DNA of 64,000 nucleotides. It comes from Triops longicaudatus (Eukaryota; Arthropoda; Branchiopoda; Notostraca; Triopsidae). Position 1 is the stretch's first letter. Every line of letters begins with the position of its first letter. Shown here in pieces: positions 13,001 through 24,210 of the stretch. The notes under the pieces were generated by a model, which was not told the DNA's origin, searched no databases, and was given only the letters and a program-made list of their open reading frames with translations. Made by a program: the position numbers and the translations under genes. The stretch spans positions 111,168-175,167 of the forward strand of contig JAGQDJ010000115.1 of the NCBI GenBank assembly GCA_022885665.1, read 5' to 3'.

Positions 13001-16000
13001 ATTTAGAAGCTTGAAAATGAATATTGTTTACGTCATACAAACAGTACAAACATTTATTAGCTTAATTTAGTTCCTATGTGAAAAGAAAATAGACACCGTT
13101 CTAGTGATAAAACGGTTGTATCACTAACAACAAGATTGCATCCGCGTCGGGTGTTTTACAAATCTTACTCTTACCAAATACTTGCGCATTTTCAAGAGAA
13201 ATGTGTTTTCCCGTCTTGAAAATTAAACAATACTTAACAAAAGTATTGATATTTAATTAAAGTGTACATTTTTAATGCACTATTTGCAGATTTAAACGTA
13301 ATGGAGTGTTGTTTCGTCTAATCTTTATTTGAGACGTGTTTAAGATTATTCATGCCCGCTGTCGACTTTTTATTGTGTAAAATTTATTGTGGTACATTAA
13401 GTGTCTTACTAATTATTACAATGAAAAATAACGATGATTAGTGATTACTCCGTTGGCCCCCAAATCTGCCCGACACTGGTTAGAACCATATTGTTCTCAC
13501 CTTTTCCTGTCCTACTTGTGTCCCTCTTTAGGGCTTCACTGCGAGTTTCCGTGTCCTTGCTTTTCTGCTTCGCCACAAGCGGTCTGTCAAACATGCATGA
13601 GCTCCGCATTAATGCGATCGTTTAAGGGTAGAAAAGAGGAGGGTTGACGTGTTGTTATCGCGTACAATACTCTCCCCCACCCCCCTAACTCTCCCCAAAA
13701 CTCTATGCCACTGTATTTTTCTATATAACGGATAAGTCTATAAGAACAAGTCCCCCTCCCCCCTTTAGCGCGCCCACATGGGGACGAAAGAAACCGGTAA
13801 AAGACCAACTTGTGAGCTGGTAAGGTAATGGATTGGCTTGACACCTTTGTTGGATGGATAAAAGCGGGGTGACGCGACAGCAAGTGACGAGAGATATTGC
13901 ATAATGTATTAGGAAATCTACAATAACACATCACAGGCCCCTATGTGGAAATTTGTATTCTAGGATTGGGAAACTTTGATAAAGAAATATAGGAAGTTTT
14001 GATGGTCGGTGTCTATGTGTCGCGTGTGTCGCATTATTTGCATTGAGTCCTCGGGCTTGAGTTTCAGCTTCTTTTGATGTTTTATTTTCTTTCCGTGTCT
14101 TTTGTTTTGCAGTCCTGGATTGCGCCCTGTTGTTAAAGATTTTGCTCCTTCTGTAAACTCGCTTGATGGGCGACGGTGTGTAGCAGCAGCAGCTGAAGGG
14201 ATTTCAAGCCGAGCGCAATCTCTGCCTCTTGATTTGACGGTTTTGTCTGGCTCCCAAGAGGAGGACAATTTGGTCCCCGATGCCGTCCAATCTGCTTTGA
14301 ATTGGACGCCGAGATTGACCAGGTTGTCCGAACCTCGTCTGGAGTTGGCTAAAAACCAAGCTTTCCAGCTTGTTCATAATACTGCTGCTGCTGACGAGGG
14401 TGAGTTTGACAGCGACTGTTAATGCCACGCCGTTTATTTCATTTGTCATGTTATTTCTATTGTACTTTGTCTTGCAATACTGCTCCTGTACTAACAACAC
14501 GCAACTTTCGTGAGCAGAGCTCTATGGCTTTTTTTCGCTGTGGGAATTTTCACTATTGACTAATGCTTGCGTTACGGAGTGAATGCTTGAGGGAGTTGAT
14601 TTTTTTTCGCGTTTAACCTACTACACAGTAAGATAATGTTAGCAACAGTGTTTTTTCCCTGTGTAGAAGCTGCTTGTAGCTATCACATGTCCATGTTGGT
14701 GTTTTATCCTTATGACGCGCCCTCTGTATATTAAGTAGAAATTTGTTTTTCATTGTTTTCTGTTTATTTGCCTGAGTTTGTTTTAATAACAAGGGAGGTA
14801 AATGAGGTTGTCATTGCCGTCATAGTTATGAACAATCATCAAATGGTGAACGGAGTCGATCCGCGCCAGCGTCACCGCGCCAGTTCGGACGAACCGTGGC
14901 GCGAGTTGAAAGCGGCTCCTCGGCTGGACTCGGCTACCCAATGGACAGCAGACGCGAATGCCATGACGCGCACCGAGTTGGAGGCACAAATTGCGCTTCT
15001 CGAAAAGGAGCGTTCCCAACTGGACCAGGATCTGCAGGCAACGTTGGCCGGGCGGCGAGAATCGGAAGAGCGCGTCGTGCGGTAATATATGGCTATTTTA
15101 CACTGCTATGTGCTTTTAAAGTGATAGAAAAAATTTAAAATATCGTCCTAAACCCAGAGTTGTACGTCTATGGCATGGAATGCGGGTTTATGTATGATTT
15201 AAGTTTCTCGTTAAGGAAATGCTAGTGAATTGGGTATGTTGTCTTTTTTTTTCAGTTTTAAGCTGGGAGTTAGAAGGAAAGAATGGAGAAAACCATTAAA
15301 ACGAAAGCGAGTTAAGTGGACGAAATAATTTTTTCCTAGAGTTTTACGGATAAGGGACCCGATTCGTTTGTAATTTTTGTTGAAACACTCGTTGCACTTC
15401 AGTGCGTAGAAAATACTGAAAACATGGGCTTTTTTATATCCTAGGCACCGTTAGTGAAGGGAACAGATAATGTAAACCAAACTTACATTATTTCGTTAAA
15501 AAACGTTTCATTTGTGCAAAATTAACAGTAACTTTTTTCACTTAAAAACTTGCTCCCTTTGGTTCAATTTGTACATCGTAACGACCTACGACGTTCGTTA
15601 AAATCACTAGTAAAGGGACGGAACAATTAGGATAAATCTACTTTAGAGTCCTTGGACTGAGATCTGCTTGGATATTTTTTTTTTTTTTACATTTTATAAA
15701 GAAACAATTGTTGCACAATTTTCGGTCATGTAGTAAACTGTGCTAAGAAAATATACGACCGTTTTTACATTCGTTCAAATTTGGTGGGAATGTTTTTACG
15801 TGTAACGCGTGTTATTTTCTAGTAAATTTAGCTCGTACATATAGACCGTTTTATTTATCGAACCTAGGATTTTTTCAGCGCTAAAGTAGTTGTATTTCAT
15901 TGGCTACGACTTTTGTACGAAATGTGCGATGTCCGAACTGTCCCGTCCCTTGTCAAACTGATTTACCATGCGTTGAACAACTTCCAGTCGAACTATAGCC

Positions 16001-17376
16001 ACTCACGGCAGTGTACTTGGGAATATTATAAGATTACTTTTAAATGTTGTTAATTTACTTGTTCGTGAGTTAACTTTAGTATGGATTTTATTTATTCTAT
16101 CCTAGTCTTAAGAAAAAATGTGCTCAGAATTTTTACGTATTTTGTAAGGAAAAATTTTCATTTATTACATATCTTGTATCACGTACAACTATGGGCCAAA
16201 CTATGCATCCTGAATTAAGTCTCATGTCCAAGAACTGCGAGATTTACGATTTTAGTGATTTTTGTTACTTGGTAGTGAAAGTCTTCTTTTCATGTCTGTA
16301 GTACTTTTGTGATGTTTCCAATCTGGCGTATTACAAGCTGAGTTTCGTGTCCTTCTTCCATCTTCTTCTTTGTAGCGTTTGCAATATAACAGTCTTTCTA
16401 TAAGATCTGAACACCGGCAGCGCCTTTTCCTTTGCTTCATCTTCCTTTAACCCTCTTCCTTTTCTCGTGCACACAGACACCGCATTCGCGGAAGCTTTCA
16501 ATCCCCTTGGCGAAAGGGGACACATCCATGCTTGTAGCTAAGGCTTTAGCAGCGTAATATCCTGCTTGTTCAAACAAGGTAACTTGGGTATCCATCCCCG
16601 CCGTCGTCAAGAGTAGAAAGAAGCCCAGCATCCCTCTTTGGAGCATCGCAGCATCTTCTCTTTTCTCGAAAATACAAGTCCCCCTTTTAAGTTGCCTCCA
16701 GCTTTTAATAAAAGCTGGCGACGGTAGTTGTTCAATCCTCAGCCCTCTTTTCTGCTTGGGAGTCGTGTGTGTGTATGTGCCATGTATTGTTCTCTAGAGC
16801 AATCGCTATTATTGGCCTATTGCTTGGTTGCATCTTGATAGTTAATAATAGCGGTGCGGCGTGCTGGCACACATTACTAAAAAGGACGTTGTAAAGCCAC
16901 GTGTCTGCGTTTCGATTGGTATATAGAGGGCGTTCATGCTTGGACGACCCAGATTAAGCGTAAAAGCAAATAGCCCCGTTGTTGTGCTTTTAAAAAAATG
17001 AAACCAACTTTTCGACAATAGGTTGGAGCGATTGGTGGGAGTATTGAAGAAGAAATTGACACGGCAAAGACCTGGGTCATTGAGTGAAGCGTCACTGGAA
17101 CATAGTATGGAGAGTGCTAGAAGCTGCAGTAGCATTCCCAGTCCCAAGACTGCCAATTTGTCCGTGTCCAACGATGATGATAATCCCAGAGAAAAGGAAG
17201 AACGAACCGAGTCCGTCCCGTGCTTCTTCGGTCAACTTCCCGGCAGCTTAGGCCGCAGTGGCTTACCTAAGAAGGGGATGACCTCACAGATGCAAGAACC
17301 TTTGTCACCATCACCGTCGGAGCCAAAGTCCTTACCTTCGTATGTCCGTATCCTGGGCCCGGTTACGGAACTTTAA
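693..17376 (+). CDS. MIPOL1-like coiled-coil protein, 7 exons, 720 aa
   Basis: Exons, joined by GT-AG introns with matching phase: 693-1443, 1508-1681, 2045-2292, 9784-9875, 14113-14399, 14826-15081 and 17022-17376 (TAA). The N-terminal 250 residues are polar and Ser/Pro-rich with acidic patches. Coiled-coil blocks lie at about 255-295, 309-405 and 570-620. SLVQQIYSAQRLREEA (about 309-324) and RLERLVGVLKKKL (about 602-614, across the last splice) resemble the conserved SLVHEIYAAQ and KLERLVDVLRKKV blocks I remember from vertebrate MIPOL1. It is much longer than the human protein of about 440 residues, mainly through the N-terminal and central Ser/Pro regions. MIPOL1 is a poorly understood coiled-coil protein, so no function is assigned. 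The first exon could be incomplete at its 5' end. Exon 2 could alternatively end at 1669, which keeps the same phase. Exon structure is well supported; the family name is less certain. Confidence 0.68.
2855..3017. mobile_element. hAT-like MITE, 163 bp
   Basis: Terminal inverted repeats: the left end begins CAGGCCCGTAGCCAAG and the complement of the right end begins CAGGTCCGTAACCAGG, with 13 of 16 bases the same. The flanking 8-mers GTAACCCA and GAACCCCA agree at six of eight positions, as expected of an old 8-bp hAT target duplication. The body is G-rich or C-rich near the ends and too short to code. The same end motif occurs at 6261, 27454 and 48688. Confidence 0.72.
5520..6240 (+). repeat. 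Degenerate TTAGG-like repeat block
   Basis: About 0.7 kb made of irregular units such as GTTAGG, GTTAAG, GTTACG and AGGTTA, all with the G-rich strand on +. A shorter continuation lies at about 6420-6540, beyond an inserted MITE. The units resemble the arthropod telomere repeat TTAGG but are not in exact register, so this is an old interstitial block or an independent simple repeat. Confidence 0.65.
6261..6405. mobile_element. hAT-like MITE, 145 bp, inside TTAGG-like block
   Basis: It starts CAGGGCCGTACCCAGG and its right end, read as complement, starts CACCCCCGTTCCCAAA. Flanking 8-mers are GTCACCTA (6253-6260) and GTTACCTA (6406-6413), differing at one base, as a hAT target duplication would. 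The interior motif CCTATGCTTA followed by AACATTTCGGGGGG is shared with the element at 27454-27580, so the two are copies of one family. Confidence 0.78.
9876..14112 (+). other. Intron 4 of the MIPOL1-like gene (4.2 kb)
   Basis: It is bounded by AG|GTACGG and a TTTTGCAG acceptor. It contains a run of 29 T at 10065-10093 and a short TTAGG-like patch at about 11110-11200. Frames at 13434-13934 overlap on both strands and show no domain or splice signal. No gene is supported. Confidence 0.65.
10065..10093. repeat. Poly-T run (29 bases)
   Basis: This is an uninterrupted T-run in intron 4. It could be the A-tail of a retroposed element inserted on the minus strand or a slipped homopolymer. No recognisable element body was seen beside it. 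Confidence 0.6.
15082..17021 (+). other. Intron 6 of the MIPOL1-like gene (1.9 kb)
   Basis: The donor after codon 602 is CG|GTAATA; the acceptor is GACAATAG before the last coding exon. Minus-strand frames at 16252-17171 partly overlap the last exon and are shadows. Nothing else was recognised. Confidence 0.65.
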
Positions 17377-19049
17377 CAAAATGAGAATATGGAATTTTAT
17401 GTATTATTTGAACAAGAGGAAAAAAGCTCCTTATTTCTTTTTACCTCCAGCCACATTTTTCTGGTTTTAATAGTTTTAGAATGTATATTTGAATGCACAA
17501 ACTTAACCAGGCTTTAACTTGACCTAATCTAGCTTTACCTAACATAATCGACTTGGGTCTACCTTACCTATAGGCTACGTTAAGCTAGTTCTACTGAGAT
17601 AACTAACAGTATTTTCCGTTAGAAAAACGAGTAAAATACCTAAAAATGTGGCTGTGGTAAAATGGAAAAGATCCATGTAAAGTACGTGGCCTAGTCTGTT
17701 AGATTGAGAAAGCTAACGAGTGGATGATATTGAGTTTTACCCTTTTTTGGTATCCATACGTATTTAAGCCACGCCGTCGGAAGATTTTAATTCAAGCAAA
17801 CAAAGATCAGTCAAGCACATAGCAGCCAGGATTACCCGTTTATTTTAATTTTGAAAACTTCATGTGTTGAAAGTTGCGTTTTTTAGCTGTTAGTATTGGC
17901 GTGGTTGCGAGCGACCTCGACTCTAGTCGATGCGGGCTTTGTTGTGACATTTGTGCAGTTATTAAAAAAATAATGAGAGTATTGTAGAAATCCGCATGGA
18001 CGTGACGACTGTTCTGCGTGGATCAAATCATGCTTGTTTTAACAACACTTGGAATAATACAGTGCCATTGCAAAAGCAAATGTGGAATCGCTGTATTAAT
18101 GACTTTCTTAGATAATTCCTGGGCGTTTATTCATAGTTGCAGCCCCTTATGAACATGACTACTGTCTTAATGCCTCTAATATTGCACCATCATAACAGAC
18201 CACGTTAGCATGATGTTTGAATAAAAAAGGTCGAAGTGTCCAAAAAGTGCCAAGCCTTGAGACACCCAAATACATGTGTGCACTTCGAGATAGAAATTAT
18301 CAGAGTAAATACGAAATTCTGAGTTGATTAATTCGGACAATGCCTCGATCAAGTCTTCCTCCCTGATACGAAGCTTACCTGAGGCTATTTACCTATCCGA
18401 TGTAGTTAAGCTCTTTAAGAAAAACACAAATAAATTGAAAAACAAAAAATAAATTCAGGAAGTAAACACAGAAACTGGAAAATGGAAACCCAACATTTTC
18501 TTTCGCAATAATTTCTGAAGTAAATAGGCAAGTTAGAAATAAATTGTAATGGTAAGTAATTGTGTCATAAAGTGACTAGATTTATGAAAATGTTGGTTAA
18601 AAAGAGAGTTGGAAATTAGATATCGTGAATGAGTCATCGTACAAATTGCGAAAACGGTAAACTGGAACTGTACAGCTATGGATGAAGGAAACCCCGAATT
18701 ATCCATTATTTACGCAGGCGGTAGAAGGTCAATTTTAAATTTAGACCAGTACACAGATTTACACGATTTAGAAAAGTTCCCTTTTAACTTGTATCACAGT
18801 TCTTTCTTAGGAATTGTTCCTTGATAACGGAAATATTTGTTTTGGCTTTGGAGGGTACAAACGTTCGTATGTATGACAAGGTGTTCGCTAGTTGTACTAC
18901 GTACAAACACTTAATTAGACCAGTTAAGTCTTCGTAAACGCAATAAATGTGATTCCGGTATAGTAAGTTGAAAAGTTAGTACTTTACTGTTTTCAGTATA
19001 TTTATGATGAAATCAAAAAGTGTTTTCAGTTGTTCTTCACCATGCTATA
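17377..19049. other. Intergenic, 3' side of MIPOL1-like gene
   Basis: A CCTAA-like patch (complement of the TTAGG-like units) lies at about 17510-17600. AATAAA sequences occur only some 800 bases downstream of the stop, so the polyadenylation site is uncertain. No coding region is supported. Confidence 0.5.
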
Positions 19050-20747
19050 GGGGAGAGTCGTGCACTTTGACACACTTTTTACTCAAACTTTTTTTTTTAC
19101 AAAAGTTATGAACAAATGTTAATTATTCCAACGCTATTCTGTAGGGAACTCTTTCCGATACTTTTGCTAATTTTTCACCAACTCCTCGAAAAAACCGTTT
19201 AATTGTAAAAAAAAAGATTTCCCAGAAGTCGTCTATGTGTCATAATACCCGAACTTGGAGGTACTATGACACACTTCCCGGTGAGCTATGACACAGAAAT
19301 AAACCTCGATTCTTTCAGCCGTTTATTGATGTATTGTAACGCAGAACAACATAATCATGTATAGATAAAAAACGGCAGCAAAATGGGGGACATTGGGTTA
19401 TATTTTGACATTGGATTGTGTTTTTTTTTACACTTTTGACACATTTATAGCTCCTACAAGAGTTACAAGAATTCGTCGTTCGCCTGAAGTTACTTGTACT
19501 AATTGTTTCACTCCTTTTTCGGCTGTCACGTTTGGCGGGACATGCACCGTCGTGACTGCTGTTTCGTCAATATTGAAAATACTCTCAGGGCCAAATTTGT
19601 ATTTTGTCAAGACTCTTTCCAAATTGTCGTAGAAGAGATTGACATATTCTCTGTTGAAACTGGTGGCTCGCGTAAGAGTGCAAGGCTCTGGTTTCCCAAG
19701 ACTGAACTCGGGGTTCCTGGTCATAAATCCGTAATACCAGTCTTTGCCAGCTTTTTCGATGATTCCCACGATTTCGGAACGTTCTTCTTGCTCGCTTTAG
19801 CGAACTTATAAGCGAATTGCATAAACTGCCCTTTCGTAAGGCCATGGTGGATTTTTTATGCTTTGAGTAAATACTTCGCTATCAGAATTTCTTCCTTCAG
19901 CGTAAATAGAAAATTACCCATTTCCTTCTTCTTTACTTCCGCACACGGAATATCTTTCGATTTTTCCTCACTCACATAGCGAGATAGCGTCTTTAAAGGT
20001 AAGCCACACGCCTTTCCGGCACCTCTAATTGTCTCACCCTTTTCGACCACCAGAATCACAGCCGTTTTAAGCTGCTCGTCAGTATACTACCTTCTCTGTT
20101 TTTTCGAATCTCTCATGGTTCTGAAATAACACAACGCAAATGTCCGCAACGAAGAGTCAAATTGGGTCGCAAGATCCAGTTATGGATTGTTTTCAGCAGT
20201 TTGCTCTTCCTCAGGCTCTGTTATTTAACCAAACTGACGCTACATATAATTTACAACTTAAAAACGTGGATTTCTAGTAATATCATACATAACATTGGTT
20301 TCCCGTTAATTTCTAGCTGTATACTCTTGCAGTCGGGTGCTATGACACGTGCCAAACACGCCGACTAGACGTGTGTCATAATAGCCGACACCGACATCTT
20401 GAAGTAAACAGCAGTTTTCTCCAAGGCGCCGCTGAATTTCTGCAAAAATTTTCAAGGTTTCAAGTATCTAAGATTAACACATATCACCTGCCAAGTACTG
20501 GTTATTTTACGTAGCATACACCTGGTTTGACAGAGTTCAGTTGAGCACCCAAAACAGTTGTAGCGGGTGTGAAAAAAAACTTTTAATTCTCACCTCGCAT
20601 CCACGCAACTTTTCTGCTTTGTGACTACTTTAGAACATTGGTACTATAGATGTCTTTCAACAGTTTAAGCCTTTTACGGAAATTCTCAATAGATGATTTA
20701 CAAAAGGGCTGTGTCTTCGCACCCTCCGTGTCAAAGTACCCGACTAT
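19050..20747 (-). mobile_element. Decayed pogo/Tigger-like DNA transposon, about 1.7 kb
   Basis: The ends carry a shared inverted motif. The left end has AGTCGTGCACTTTGACAC (about 19056-19073) and the complement of the right end has AGTCGGGTACTTTGACAC (about 20728-20745). Both are preceded by TATA-type sequence, consistent with TA target preference. Subterminal copies of GTGTCATAATA..CCGA and CTATGACAC recur near 19237, 19263, 19284, 20337 and 20370. The interior encodes a broken transposase on the minus strand. The exact left boundary is uncertain by a few bases because an extra purine-rich stretch separates TA from the shared motif. Confidence 0.75.
19428..20116 (-). pseudogene. Pogo/Tigger-type transposase remnant (HTH + start of DDE domain)
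   Basis: Read from ATG 20116, a helix-turn-helix (psq/CENP-B-like) region follows: TDEQLKTAV, then GETIRGAGKACGLPLKTLSR. Later come GKDWYYGFMTRNPEFSLGKP and FNIDETAVTTV, the latter carrying the first catalytic Asp of the DDE domain in its usual NIDET setting. Damage includes a TAG at codon 10 (20087-20089), a TAA at 19856-19858, a frameshift near 19770-19790, and loss of everything after about VGAINVSKV, so the second and third catalytic acids are missing. It cannot make an active transposase. Confidence 0.82.
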
Positions 20748-23589
20748 ATTATAGTAAAATTGGGCATTGCACATGCGAACAAGCGACAAGGGGTTTCTTG
20801 GCTCTTTTAAATGACGCTGGGTTTTCTTAGTTCTGCCACACTTTGCGCTTTTATGTTTTCAAATGTTTCGATCATAGGTATTGCAATACTCTGCTAAAGA
20901 GAACTTGGTATTTTGATTGTAAGAAGCGTATGTTTGTCAAGAAGTTATCAAAAGTCCGGAAAACCAAAGTTGGCAAAATTCCGGAACGTAAAAGCAAACG
21001 AAGTCGCAGAATTCGATCAAAATTTGGATGCTAGATTGGGTTTGGGAGGCGAAAAAATCTGGAATTGCGAAAGTATTTTTAAATCGAGCAACTGACTTCA
21101 TAGCAATTTTTATGTTTAATGCTATTTAGTTTACTTTAAAGAATAAAAGCTTCACATAAAACAACGCATAGAATTTGACCGACCGGAATACGAGTTGTCG
21201 GAATATTGTGTGCTGTTTGAGTGGCTGTACTCTGCATAAAGGAAACTTGAGTTGTTTGGATCGACGCCCCCGTTTGGAATCCTGACAAAGCGCACGCATT
21301 TATATACAAATGGAAAAGACCAAATATTGACACAACTTCATGGGCACCGACTTCTGCTCCTTATTCTCTTTCAAGGATGTACACCCTTCTTGCATAAAAC
21401 TTGCACAAAACCATGAAATGCCATACGTAGTATTGTAAAACATGACAGACCTAGCTTGTACCCAGCTTAAAAAGCTTTGACAATGCAATCCACGCTAATG
21501 CGTCATAAAATCGTTCTTGCTTCATGCAAAATTACGGTAGTGTATTATGTAACTACACTACCATGGCGCATCGCCCTGTATATCAAACATGTTCCGTGTT
21601 GTTATATTAAAACATCAAGGCAATGGCGCCAACAAGATCCCGCCGAACAGTGAGCCTAATACAACAGCGTGCGATGTTACAAAATTTTGTGAAATTTTCA
21701 GTGTTTACTTAGCTAATGGACCGGTGTTTCTGACCACATCGCATAGTCATGGGTTACAGCATTGTCTAACACAATAACCTACTCTTTTCCCCAGCTCTAA
21801 AATGTGGGAAATTCTCGTTAGCTAACTGTTCTTATGACGTATTGGGCCACACTGGGGAATCCTGGTCACTTTTCCCCTCTTTTTGCAAAAATATTTCTCA
21901 TTTTTGTCCATCTGTTTTCTAATGAGAATTACAGACTCAAACCATATTTATTATTTCAAATTATATCCTCAAATTCAAATTATGACTACAACCATATCGG
22001 TCAAACGTATCGTAACAACGATTGTTTGAAATTCTTAAATATCTACGAACTATAAATACATATATTATAACCAAGTTTTAGTCTAGTACCTTGTAGGTGT
22101 CTAAAAGAAATAGCCGCTTGCAGTTTGCGTAGTCTTAATAGTAATTCTTGCCACGCACTTTGATTTTATATTTGGGCTGTGGAAATTTTCCGTTTTTCAC
22201 TTCAGTGTGATTTCCCGAGTGTATTTTAGGTTCTCGGTGAATATTGTGACTTTTGGGGAGACCACCTGGGTGGCAGTTCAATTGTTCAAAAGAAGGCCAG
22301 TGCTTCTTGACAAGTTCTTTAGCTGTTAGTCATGTCTTTTTCTCCTACTCGTCTACTCTCGCGCGCACTGTACGCAAGTGTTTGTGTCAGCAGCTGGAAC
22401 TGCACCTCTAACAATGAAAGACTCATCAGTACTCGACTGCTTTTTTCCTTCTTAATGGGCTACCTTTTCAGCGTTCGTTTCCCCAACCTGCTACCCGTAT
22501 TCCCACTGGGCCATACTTCTCTTGCTTTTTGTGGTCTTTTTTATTTTTGTTTATGAACATGCCCACATCGCCTCCCTGTAGCCACAGCAAATGTTTCCAC
22601 TTGAGCGAAACGAGCTCCAAATTATGCTAAAAACGACATCTTGAAAAATCTTTACTTCTGTACCTTATTGTTTGTACTCAGCTCGTTTTAAATGAACAAA
22701 AGAAACATGAATCCTTCTCTACTTGATAGTAAATCTTTGCGAAACTGCTTACGTTATCCCAACACGATAAACTATTCTTCGGCAACGTCATCGTGCTAAA
22801 ATAGAGTAGAAACTAAAAAGTAACTATCTACGTAACGTGTGGGGGAGCGTTAGAGCATTATTCTTAAATTTGTGTCAAGCTGCACGTAGAGGATAAAAGA
22901 TCGAACTCATCCTTGTAAAGGGGCGAAAACGGGTGCAAGTCTCGTGCTCAAGTTCATCTAAGCCGGCGTCTGTATGCTCCAACACGTAGACGCGTACAGA
23001 ACTGCAGAGCGTCGATAGCGTCCCTACACGTTTTTATTGAAACAGAAAACGTCTGTTTTCTTTACGCGGGGTGAAGTTCGACCCAAAAAGGGAACCCCAA
23101 AGTGATCCATCAAGCATCTGTCACACGAGGACCCACCACCTAAAATCGAACACTTAAGCGAAGCGTCGAATGAAAAGGCTTCTGGCTTGGGCTGCATTAC
23201 CACTCATGCTTTTTATGCAACGCTTGCGGCTTCGTGATTCCAAGAAATTAGGTGAAATAACCTTCTGTGCCAGTTTAAGCCCTAAGCCAAAGAGCTGTGA
23301 TTTGCACCTGTGTGCTGTACGAACCGAATGTTCTTGAGTCTCTGTGTCGCTGTTTATGATTCTATTTTACGTTCCACGTTGTCTGGCCCTTAGGAAACTA
23401 TAGAAAGTGGTATAGTTGTGTCCTTTGCTTTATTACACGCAATGATACTTAGCATCATGTCTGTAAGACATGGCAATATTCCAAAACTCATCTATACTGG
23501 AATGCATTCAACCGCGGGAAACTATTCGTTTATTTTGGCTCCAGGCCCCTTTAATGAGTTCAGGAGTGTCTTTGTGCGGTGAAGATAAT

Positions 23590-23830
23590 GTAGTGCAAGG
23601 TATGTTAGGTTACTAAGGTAAAGCTAGGCTAACAAAAGTTAAGTAAGGTATCGGTTTGGTTAGGTTGTTGGCAAGTTTACGGCAAGTTTGGTTTGATTTG
23701 TGGTTGCTTTAAGTTAGATAAGAGTTAGGTTAGGTTTTAGTGAAGATGCAGTTCGATATTAGGCGCTTAATTTAGTTATAGGTAAGGTTAGCGTAGGCTA
23801 AATTAGGTAGAGCGAAGGCTTAGTGGACCA
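23590..23830 (+). repeat. Degenerate TTAGG-like repeat block
   Basis: Irregular GTTAGG, GGTTAGG and AGGTAAG units lie on the + strand over about 240 bases, like the larger block at 5520-6240. Confidence 0.55.
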
Positions 23831-24175
23831 CCGTACCTTTCTGTAATGTAGCCTCTAACTTTCTTGGTTATTTTTCTGTAGTGACAATTTGAATGCACAA
23901 AAATTGCGCCCAAAAGTATCTAACATTCAAATTATTGTTGCTAGGATGTTTGTTAAAACACACATTTGATTTTTGGCATCAAACGAAAGCCTAGTCATCG
24001 CTGTATCTGGTGACAACTATTTGTTGCGGTACCTAGTTGAAGACAGTGGATGGCCTATTGGTTCTTGTAAGCTTTTCAATGTAACCCACGTGTTCAGAAT
24101 TGCCCCAGTTGACGGTAAATCATCCAACTGGTGTTTTCCTTTGCCTACTCCGGAGCATGTTTTTCGTATCCGGAG

Positions 24176-24210
24176 TAACGTCAACACAGATATTTGCTGT
24201 GTTGACGTTA
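24176..24210. repeat. Perfect 14-bp inverted repeat (hairpin)
   Basis: The left arm is TAACGTCAACACAG (24176-24189), the loop ATATTTG, and the right arm CTGTGTTGACGTTA (24197-24210). All 14 pairs match. No T-run follows and no coding gene is adjacent. Confidence 0.85.
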
